Part shown: positions 1 through 5,072 of the stretch, piece by piece
Numbering within the stretch: position 1 is the stretch's first letter
How the letters are laid out: the number at the start of each line of letters is the position of its first letter
Assembly (NCBI GenBank): GCA_030040955.1
Contig: JASHSH010000083.1
Span: 1 to 5,072, forward strand
DNA: 5,072 nucleotides
Origin: Rhodospirillales bacterium
GTDB taxonomy: Bacteria > Pseudomonadota > Alphaproteobacteria > Rhodospirillales > Magnetospirillaceae
Direction of reading: 5' to 3'
Made by a program: the position numbers and the translations under genes
Notes under the pieces: generated by a model
Told to the model about the DNA's origin: nothing
What the model saw: the letters and a program-made list of their open reading frames with translations, nothing else
Database searches by the model: none

Positions 1-87
1 GGCGAGGGTCGGCTGCTTGCGGATGGCGACCCCTGGGAAATGTCCTGCCGCGTCAGGCTGGCGCCCGAGGCCAATCGGGCGGACTGA
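1..87 (+). CDS. C-terminal end of an unrecognised protein (5' end outside window)
   Basis: The plus strand is open from the first base to a TGA at 85-87 and encodes 28 residues ending in VRLAPEANRAD. Codon choice is strongly G/C at third positions, as in the confident genes here, and the peptide is mixed in composition rather than the Arg/Pro/Ser-rich type typical of shadow frames in GC-rich DNA. It would converge on the potassium channel gene. I do not recognise the family; the segment DGDPWEMSCRVRL is the only distinctive part. The antisense frames across these bases are also open, so coding on this strand is likely but not proven. The gene needs sequence to the left of the window to be named. 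Confidence 0.45.
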   Translation, partial: GEGRLLADGDPWEMSCRVRLAPEANRAD

Positions 88-182
88 TGCGCGTGATTGA
101 GGCGACAATACGGTTTGGGGGACGAAGTCGCGTCTTGGCCGCGCGCGAAAATTCCGAGCGCGAGCGCGGAGGGCTTCTCTAG
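87..182 (+). CDS. Possible 31-residue small ORF coupled by TGATG
   Basis: An ATG at 87-89 overlaps the TGA (85-87) of the upstream plus-strand frame as TGATG, an arrangement typical of translational coupling. The ORF runs to a TAG at 180-182. The peptide starts MRVIEATIRFGG and ends ENSERERGGLL. It is basic, has no recognisable domain, and shows no membrane segment. A G-rich stretch (GGGCGGA, 77-83) lies just before the start and could act as a weak ribosome-binding site. Its 3' half coincides with a possible hairpin, so the ORF may be chance. Low confidence. Confidence 0.15.
   Translation: MRVIEATIRFGGRSRVLAARENSERERGGLL
139..169. terminator. Imperfect GC-rich hairpin between convergent genes, possible terminator
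   Basis: CCGCGCGCG (139-147) can pair with CGC (159-161) plus GCGCGG (164-169), giving nine base pairs with a GA bulge and an 11-base loop. On the plus strand it is followed by a pyrimidine-rich stretch (CTTCTCT, 174-180), but there is no true run of T on either side. A second, weaker stem (GGGC 171-174 with GCCC 183-186) lies beside it. The site between two convergent genes is where a bidirectional terminator would be expected. The lack of a U-tract makes Rho-independent action doubtful. Confidence 0.25.
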
Positions 183-199
183 GCCCGAAAGACTCCCCC

Positions 200-1114
200 C
201 TATTCCGTCGGCCCCGCCGCCGCGATCGCCCGCGTCTCGTCGGCGAGCGTCTGGTCGAACAGGCCGAAATCCATCGCGTAGCGCCCGTCGGGCAGCTCGC
301 GGAACAGATCCGCGAAGCGGGCGTTCCACTCGATGTCGGCCGCGTCATACACGGCGCGCTCATGCACCTCCTGGTAGAAGCCCGCATGGTGGCCCGAGAA
401 CAGCACCGCGATCTGCGATCCCTCGGCGATCAGCTGCTCCGCGCTCAGCCCGGCCAGCGGGCTGTCGCCGTCGAGATAGTGCATCACCGTCCAGGTCAGG
501 CCGAATACGGGCGTGAACGAGCGCATGGGCGTCAGATCGTAGATGCGGCGATACTGGTGGCCCTCGGCCGTGATCTGGTTGCGCAGCAGGCTGAGATGGA
601 TGCGCGCCTCGTGGATGCGGTCGACGCGCTCGTTGGCCAGACGGAACATCAGCGTGGGCCGGCCCTCGTATTGCGTCACCACCAACTTTGCGCTGAAGCG
701 CACCCCCGCGGTCGGCCGGGTGAAACGCGCGAACATCAGGCCCGAGGCCACCGCGATGCCGAACAGCCCCAGCCCCGCCTCGATGGTCACCAATATGTTG
801 GCCGCAATCCCCGCCGGCGACATCTGGCCGTAGCCGATGGTCGCCATGGTCTGCACCGAGAAGAAGAACGCATCCTCGAACGAGCCGGGCTGCGCGTTCA
901 GGATCGCATTGCCGCAGGCGAGATAGGCGAGCGCGAACAGCGCGTTCAGGCCGAGATAGGTGCCGACAAGGGTAAGCCCGAACTGCCAGCGCGGGCTGGT
1001 CAGCAGCCAGTGATAGAGATCGCCGAACACGCGCGGCTTCTCGCCGATGCGCACGACCGTGGTGTCGCCGAACCGGGTCAGCACGCGCGGCTGGCGTCGG
1101 ATATGCAGCTTCAT
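200..1114 (-). CDS. KirBac-type inward-rectifier potassium channel
   Basis: Predicted inner-membrane potassium channel subunit of 304 residues, expected to work as a homotetramer. An amphipathic slide helix lies around residues 30-42 (GDLYHWLLTSPRW). TM1 spans about 43-67. The pore helix spans about 78-91, followed by the selectivity filter TIGYG at 92-96. TM2 spans about 103-128, and a cytoplasmic Kir-type beta domain follows from RFTRPTAGVRF (about 130) to PDGRYAMDFG (275-284). These are hallmarks of prokaryotic Kir channels, and from memory it closely resembles KirBac3.1. F128 falls at the bundle-crossing gate (Tyr132 in KirBac3.1, Phe146 in KirBac1.1), and C67 at KirBac3.1 Cys71. About 20 residues extend past the usual C-terminal end. 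The start overlaps the DsrE-like stop as ATGA (1111-1114), so translation is probably coupled. An AAGGCGGG stretch (1127-1134) upstream may serve as a distant ribosome-binding site. It is the last gene of the block. Family assignment is firm; its physiological role is unknown. Confidence 0.95.
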   Translation of the reverse strand: MKLHIRRQPRVLTRFGDTTVVRIGEKPRVFGDLYHWLLTSPRWQFGLTLVGTYLGLNALFALAYLACGNAILNAQPGSFEDAFFFSVQTMATIGYGQMSPAGIAANILVTIEAGLGLFGIAVASGLMFARFTRPTAGVRFSAKLVVTQYEGRPTLMFRLANERVDRIHEARIHLSLLRNQITAEGHQYRRIYDLTPMRSFTPVFGLTWTVMHYLDGDSPLAGLSAEQLIAEGSQIAVLFSGHHAGFYQEVHERAVYDAADIEWNARFADLFRELPDGRYAMDFGLFDQTLADETRAIAAAGPTE

Positions 1115-1551
1115 ACGAAAACCAGCCCGCCTTGCCGCGAGGCGTCCTCCAGGAACGTCACCAGCCCGCCCGGCGCGATCGCAATATCGGTGCGCAAGTC
1201 AGCCGCCGCCAGTCCCATCGCGCGCAGGCCCATCTCGCAGACCATGAACTTGGCCCCGAGCGTCGCGCAAGCGGCGAGCATCTCCTCGAAGCCGGCGAGG
1301 TCGCGCGCGATCAACGCGGCGTCGGCGGCTAGCGGCGCGATGCCCGCCTCGGTCGGGGCCAGCTTGCGCCAGCCCGGCCCTTCCAAGTCGGCCGGCAACA
1401 AAGCGCGCAACGCGCCCATGGTGAAGAACAGCGTCGCCGATCGGTTCACCGCGAGCGCGCCCGCGGCCATCGTGAGCGCGTAATGCACCCGGTCGAAGCC
1501 GCCCGAGAAGATCACGAGCGAAAGCTTGTCCGGCCCGCCCGTCTCAGGCAT
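1111..1551 (-). CDS. DsrE/DsrF/DrsH-like family protein
   Basis: A 146-residue soluble cytoplasmic protein with no signal peptide. Residues 10-55 (KLSLVIFSGGFDRVHYALTM, then the LFFTM strand) match the first half of the DsrE-like fold, with the typical 'SGdfDkvhyAl' loop and the FFT strand. Residues 101-113 (KFMVCEMGLRAMGL region) hold C105 at the place of the conserved cysteine that carries a persulfide in DsrE/TusD-type proteins. A second cysteine is C95. Known relatives act in sulfur relay or sulfane-sulfur handling, but many members of this broad family have no assigned role, so a sulfur-carrier function is inferred. The start overlaps the end of the MoeB-like gene by 8 bases and no Shine-Dalgarno sequence precedes it, which points to translational coupling. 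The stop overlaps the channel start as ATGA. Confidence 0.88.
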   Translation of the reverse strand: MPETGGPDKLSLVIFSGGFDRVHYALTMAAGALAVNRSATLFFTMGALRALLPADLEGPGWRKLAPTEAGIAPLAADAALIARDLAGFEEMLAACATLGAKFMVCEMGLRAMGLAAADLRTDIAIAPGGLVTFLEDASRQGGLVFV

Positions 1552-2338
1552 GCGCCGGGGCCCGGTGCGCCGAAAGATCGCGGACGGTCGCGCGCGGACC
1601 GCACAATGCGCATTCCGGGTCGGGCGGCAGGCGGGTCTTGTGGAACCGCGTCGAAAGCCCGTCCACGATCAGCAGCGAACCGGCCAGGCTGTCGCCGATG
1701 CCGAGCAGCTCCTTGATTACTTCCACCGCTTGCAGGCTGCCCAGCACGCCCGCCATCGCGCCGAGCACGCCGGCCTGCGCGCAGCCCATCGCCTCGTCCT
1801 CGGGCGGGGCCACGGGATGCAGGCAGCGATAGCAGGGACCGGGCGCCTTGAAGGTGGCGAGCTGGCCGTCGAAACGCAGCACCGCGGCCGAGACCAGCGT
1901 CTTGCCCGCCAGCCGGCATGCATCGTTGACCAGGAAGCGGGTGGCGAAATTGTCGCTGCCGTCGGCGACGAGATCGTAACCCGCGACCAGCGCCATCGCG
2001 TTCGCCGCGGTCAGCCGCGCGCGATGCGGCTCGATGCGCACCTCGGGATTGATCGCGGCCACCGCCTCGCGCGCGCTGTCGGCCTTGTTGGTCCCGATGC
2101 GCGCATCGCTGTGCAGAATCTGGCGCTGGAGATTGGAAAGCTCGACCGCATCGTCGTCGATCACCCCGATCGTGCCCACTCCGGCGGCGGCGAGATAGAG
2201 GATCAGCGGCGAGCCGAGCCCGCCCGCGCCGATCACGAGCACGCGCGCGGCGAGCAGCCTGGCCTGGCCGGTCCCGCCCACCTCGGGCAGCAGGATATGC
2301 CGCGCATAGCGCCGGATCTGCGACTCGGTGAAGTCCAT
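1544..2338 (-). CDS. moeB: MoeB/ThiF/HesA-family E1-like adenylyltransferase
   Basis: A 264-residue cytoplasmic enzyme that adenylates the C-terminal glycine of a small ubiquitin-like sulfur-carrier protein (MoaD in molybdopterin synthesis, ThiS in thiamin synthesis). Visible features, in order: RYARH with a likely arginine finger (R13); nucleotide-binding GAGGLGSP (37-44); the acidic strand end IDDD (60-63); NLQRQ (69-73); K85 in GTNKAD; and DGSDN (126-130). The CxxC pairs C169/C172 (CYRC) and C243/C246 (CALC) should bind structural zinc. C186 (GCAQAGVLG) is the conserved cysteine after the crossover region. Length matches E. coli MoeB; the C-terminal rhodanese domain of MOCS3/MoeZ-type enzymes is absent. 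Sequence alone does not separate MoeB from ThiF or from an enzyme serving a cysteine-synthesis carrier. No carrier gene is in the window. The neighbour cysK suggests sulfur metabolism. No clear ribosome-binding site precedes the start, which is chosen by fit to the family N-terminus. Confidence 0.92.
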   Translation of the reverse strand: MDFTESQIRRYARHILLPEVGGTGQARLLAARVLVIGAGGLGSPLILYLAAAGVGTIGVIDDDAVELSNLQRQILHSDARIGTNKADSAREAVAAINPEVRIEPHRARLTAANAMALVAGYDLVADGSDNFATRFLVNDACRLAGKTLVSAAVLRFDGQLATFKAPGPCYRCLHPVAPPEDEAMGCAQAGVLGAMAGVLGSLQAVEVIKELLGIGDSLAGSLLIVDGLSTRFHKTRLPPDPECALCGPRATVRDLSAHRAPAHA

Positions 2339-2379
2339 CGCCGATATATGGGGTGGCGAGGCGGCCGGCGCGATCCGGC
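2339..2379. other. 41-base gap between cysK and the moeB-like gene
   Basis: Immediately after the cysK stop, GCCGG (2364-2368) and CCGGC (2375-2379) can form a 5-bp stem with a 6-base loop, without a T-tract, so it is not a convincing terminator. Next to the moeB-like start the transcribed strand reads CCCCATATATCGGCG before ATG. This holds no Shine-Dalgarno sequence but is a rare AT-rich patch whose TATATC or CATATA could be a -10 element very close to the start. No matching -35 is evident. An internal or leaderless promoter is possible but weakly supported. Confidence 0.25.
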
Positions 2380-3354
<975 letters not shown>

Positions 3355-3399
3355 GGAGGTCTCGTTCCCTGCGGCTGGTCGGCGGGCCGGATCGGGCGG
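3355..3399. other. 45-base gap between the Rrf2 gene and cysK
   Basis: The transcribed strand is C/G-rich and shows no clear inverted repeat that would suggest an Rrf2-family operator and no -10/-35 pair. The only ribosome-binding candidate for cysK is AGGGA (3366-3370), about 11 bases from the ATG. The six bases directly before the ATG are ACCTCC (3355-3360), the same sequence as the anti-Shine-Dalgarno end of 16S rRNA. This is unusual at a start site, but no strong local stem with AGGGA can be drawn. The gene pair is most simply read as co-transcribed. Confidence 0.35.
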
Positions 3400-3855
3400 T
3401 CAGATGGTGAAGTCCATGCTCTGCGCCACCTCGCTGACGATGCCCGACTGGAAGGCGCGGGTGCACAGATCGTCGATGGTGATGGCGTCGAGCCGGCTCA
3501 TGATCGCTTCCTGAAGGTCGTTCCAGGTCGGGCGGATGACGCGCTTACCCAGCTCGGAGCTGGGCAGGTCGTCGTCGGTGTCGTCGGCGATCTCGAGGGT
3601 GCGCACCACGCGCACGATCTCGCCCACGGTGATGCGGCGGCGCTCGCGGGCGAGGCGGTAGCCGCCGCGCGGACCGCGCACGCCCATCAATATCCCGCTG
3701 CGCACCAGCTGCTGGAGCGTCTGTTCGAGATAGCGCCGGGGAATGCCCTGGCGGCGGGTGATCTCGCGGCTGCGCACCGGCTCGCCGCCGGAGTGATAGG
3801 CGATGTCGAGCACCGCCTCGATGGCGAACAGCGTCTTCTTCGATGGACGCAGCAT
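3400..3855 (-). CDS. Rrf2-family transcriptional regulator lacking the IscR cysteine cluster
   Basis: A 151-residue DNA-binding protein, expected to be a dimer. Residues 1-85 form the Rrf2 winged helix: N-terminal KKTLFAIEAVLDIAYHS, the helix-turn-helix with recognition segment IPRRYLEQTLQQLVRSGIL (38-56), and the wing GPRGGYRLAR (61-70). The following dimerisation helix is ITVGEIVRVV (75-84). The three closely spaced cysteines that hold the iron-sulfur cluster in IscR and related sensors are absent; that stretch is acidic instead (DDTDDD, 91-96). The only cysteine is C131. This resembles cluster-free members such as CymR, a cysteine-metabolism repressor that uses CysK as partner in Firmicutes. 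Sitting directly before cysK supports a role in sulfur or cysteine control, by inference. It starts 4 bases after the coaBC stop. The family call is firm; target and signal are not shown. Confidence 0.93.
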   Translation of the reverse strand: MLRPSKKTLFAIEAVLDIAYHSGGEPVRSREITRRQGIPRRYLEQTLQQLVRSGILMGVRGPRGGYRLARERRRITVGEIVRVVRTLEIADDTDDDLPSSELGKRVIRPTWNDLQEAIMSRLDAITIDDLCTRAFQSGIVSEVAQSMDFTI

Positions 3856-3868
3856 CTCCTCACTCTCC
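3856..3868 (-). promoter_or_regulatory. Ribosome-binding site of the Rrf2 gene straddling the coaBC stop
   Basis: Read on the coding strand, the bases before the Rrf2 ATG are GGAGAGTGAGGAG. They contain a good Shine-Dalgarno sequence, GGAG, about 9 bases from the start, with the TGA stop of coaBC embedded, and a second GAGGAG directly against the ATG. Ribosomes finishing coaBC would end on the site used to start the regulator, so the two are probably translationally coupled. This also supports the ATG at 3855 as the start. Confidence 0.65.
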
Positions 3869-5065
3869 GTCGAGCAACGTTGCGATCTTCTCGGCCAGGC
3901 GACGGGCCACGGCCGGTTTGGCGAGCGGGGGCCAGCTGTCCACCCCCTTCGCGCTCACCAGATGGACGAGGTTGGTATCCGCCCCGAAGGTCGTGCCGGC
4001 GGAAACGTCGTTGGCGACCACCAGATCGCAGCCCTTGGCGGCGAGCTTGGCGCGCGCGCCCTCGACCAGGCGCTCGGTCTCGGCGGCGAAGCCCACCACG
4101 ATGCGCGGCCGGCGGTTGCCCGGCTTGGCGAGCGTGGCGAGGATGTCGGGGTTGAGCGCGAGATCGAGACGGGGCGCCGCCGCTCCCGCCGCCTTCTTGA
4201 TCTTGGACGCCGCGGGCGCGGCCACCCGCCAGTCGGCGACCGCGGCGGCGCAGACCGCGACCTCGGCCGGCAGCGCGGCCAGGCAGGCATCCAGCATCTG
4301 CTGCGTGGTCTCCACATGCACGGTCTCCACCCCGGCCGGGTCGGCCAGCGCGACCGGCCCGCTCACCAGGGTCACCCGCGCGCCCAGCTCGGCCAGCGCC
4401 TCGGCGACGGCATGGCCCTGCTTGCCCGACGAGCGGTTCGAGATGTAGCGCACCGGATCGATCGGCTCCTGCGTCGGTCCGCTGGTCACGATGGCGTGGC
4501 GGCCCTTCAGCCTGCCCGACGGCGTCAGCATCTCCTCGATCGCTGCCAATATGTCGGGCACTTCGGACAGCCGGCCCGGTCCGCTCTCACCATCCGCAAG
4601 GGTCCCGGTCGCCGGACCCACCCGCCGCACGCCGCGCGATTCGAGCGAGGCGATGTTCGCCCGCGTCGCCGGATGCTCCCACATGCGCACATTCATCGCC
4701 GGCGCGATCAGGATCGGCTTGTCGGCGGCGAGCAGCAGCGCCGAGGCGAGATCGTCGGCCAGCCCATGCGCCATCTTGGCGATCAGATCGGCGGAGGCCG
4801 GCACGACGGCCACCAGATCGGCCTCGCGGCTGAGCTGGATATGCGCCATCCCGGCATTTTCGGTCGCGGCGAATACGTCCTCGGAGATCGGAGCACCAGA
4901 GAGCGCGGCCAGGCTCAGGGGCGTGACGAACTGCGCGCCGCCCCGGGTCAGCACGCAACGCGGAACGATGCCCCGCTCCCGCAGCCGGCGCACCAGCTCC
5001 AAGCTCTTGTAGGCGGCGATGCCCCCCGACACCACCAGCGTGACGCGTCTTCCGGCGAGAGCCAC
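3860..5065 (-). CDS. coaBC: Bifunctional phosphopantothenoylcysteine synthetase/decarboxylase (CoaBC/Dfp)
   Basis: Two-domain enzyme of 401 residues making 4'-phosphopantetheine for coenzyme A. The C-terminal CoaB domain joins 4'-phosphopantothenate to cysteine using CTP, and the N-terminal FMN-dependent CoaC domain decarboxylates the product. CoaC (about 1-180) shows SGGIAAYK (13-20), the catalytic histidine H75 in MAHIQL and PAMN (122-125). CoaB (about 188-400) shows SGPTQEPIDPVRYISNRSSGK (two motifs within 195-215, with N210 at the E. coli position), AAVADWR (274-280), SKIKK (287-291), GFAAET (325-330) and ANDVS (351-355). The flap motif that in E. coli reads ACGDxGPGR is here ADGESGPGR, with D158 replacing the cysteine. 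The start is GTG at 5065, chosen because LAGRRVTLVVSGG aligns with the E. coli N-terminus. Only 7 bases lie upstream and they are open in frame, so the true start could lie outside the window. It heads the visible block and is 4 bases from the Rrf2 gene. Confidence 0.95.
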   Translation of the reverse strand: MALAGRRVTLVVSGGIAAYKSLELVRRLRERGIVPRCVLTRGGAQFVTPLSLAALSGAPISEDVFAATENAGMAHIQLSREADLVAVVPASADLIAKMAHGLADDLASALLLAADKPILIAPAMNVRMWEHPATRANIASLESRGVRRVGPATGTLADGESGPGRLSEVPDILAAIEEMLTPSGRLKGRHAIVTSGPTQEPIDPVRYISNRSSGKQGHAVAEALAELGARVTLVSGPVALADPAGVETVHVETTQQMLDACLAALPAEVAVCAAAVADWRVAAPAASKIKKAAGAAAPRLDLALNPDILATLAKPGNRRPRIVVGFAAETERLVEGARAKLAAKGCDLVVANDVSAGTTFGADTNLVHLVSAKGVDSWPPLAKPAVARRLAEKIATLLDGE

Positions 5066-5072
5066 CGGGATT

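Noticed and set aside
121..134. GACG/CGTC stem-loop as terminator of the plus-strand gene
   Set aside because: Four base pairs followed by only two T residues; too weak to call.
97..516. Plus-strand frame over the end of the channel gene
   Set aside because: The product is almost entirely Arg, Ser, Pro and Ala, and most of it is antisense to the conserved Kir cytoplasmic domain.
2364..2379. Hairpin directly after the cysK stop as a Rho-independent terminator
   Set aside because: The stem is only 5 bp and no T-run follows. In DNA this GC-rich such stems are frequent by chance.
3400..3855. Assigning the Rrf2 gene as iscR
   Set aside because: The cysteines needed for the IscR cluster are absent and no isc or suf genes are nearby.
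4580..4600. A double frameshift in coaBC hiding the missing cysteine, since another frame reads Cys-Gly here
   Set aside because: The motif residues on both sides (GTLA and GESGPGR) are in the same frame as the rest of the protein, and the other frame reaches a stop two codons later. A real substitution is simpler.

Overview
The window is GC-rich throughout (by eye well above 60% G+C, with third codon positions mostly G or C) and tightly packed. Gene content, gene order and codon use suggest an alphaproteobacterium, most likely a member of the Sphingomonadales. This is an inference from family resemblance and was not tested by a search.

One minus-strand block of six genes fills positions 200-5065. 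In transcription order these are coaBC (coenzyme A synthesis, 5065-3860), an Rrf2-family repressor (3855-3400), cysK (O-acetylserine sulfhydrylase, 3354-2380), a MoeB/ThiF-type E1-like adenylyltransferase (2338-1544), a DsrE-like protein (1551-1111) and a KirBac-type inward-rectifier potassium channel (1114-200). Gaps are 4, 45 and 41 bases, followed by overlaps of 8 and 4 bases, so the block looks like an operon. Its main promoter is not visible; only 7 bases precede the coaBC start.

The first five genes share a cysteine and sulfur theme. CysK makes cysteine. CoaBC consumes it in making 4'-phosphopantetheine. The Rrf2 protein lacks the three clustered iron-sulfur cysteines of IscR and sits next to cysK, which recalls the CymR-CysK pair of Firmicutes. 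The MoeB-like enzyme activates sulfur-carrier proteins, and the DsrE-like protein keeps a cysteine in a position suited to persulfide handling. The outlier is the potassium channel, whose start codon overlaps the DsrE-like stop as ATGA.

Positions 1-199 hold the apparent C-terminal end of a plus-strand gene (1-87), a very short possible ORF joined to it by TGATG (87-182), and imperfect hairpins that may separate the two convergent transcription units.

I see no RNA genes, insertion sequences, CRISPR arrays or attachment sites. The most notable points are the combination of a potassium channel with sulfur genes, the Rrf2-cysK pairing, and an Asp in CoaBC at the position of the catalytic-flap cysteine (Cys158 in E. 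coli).
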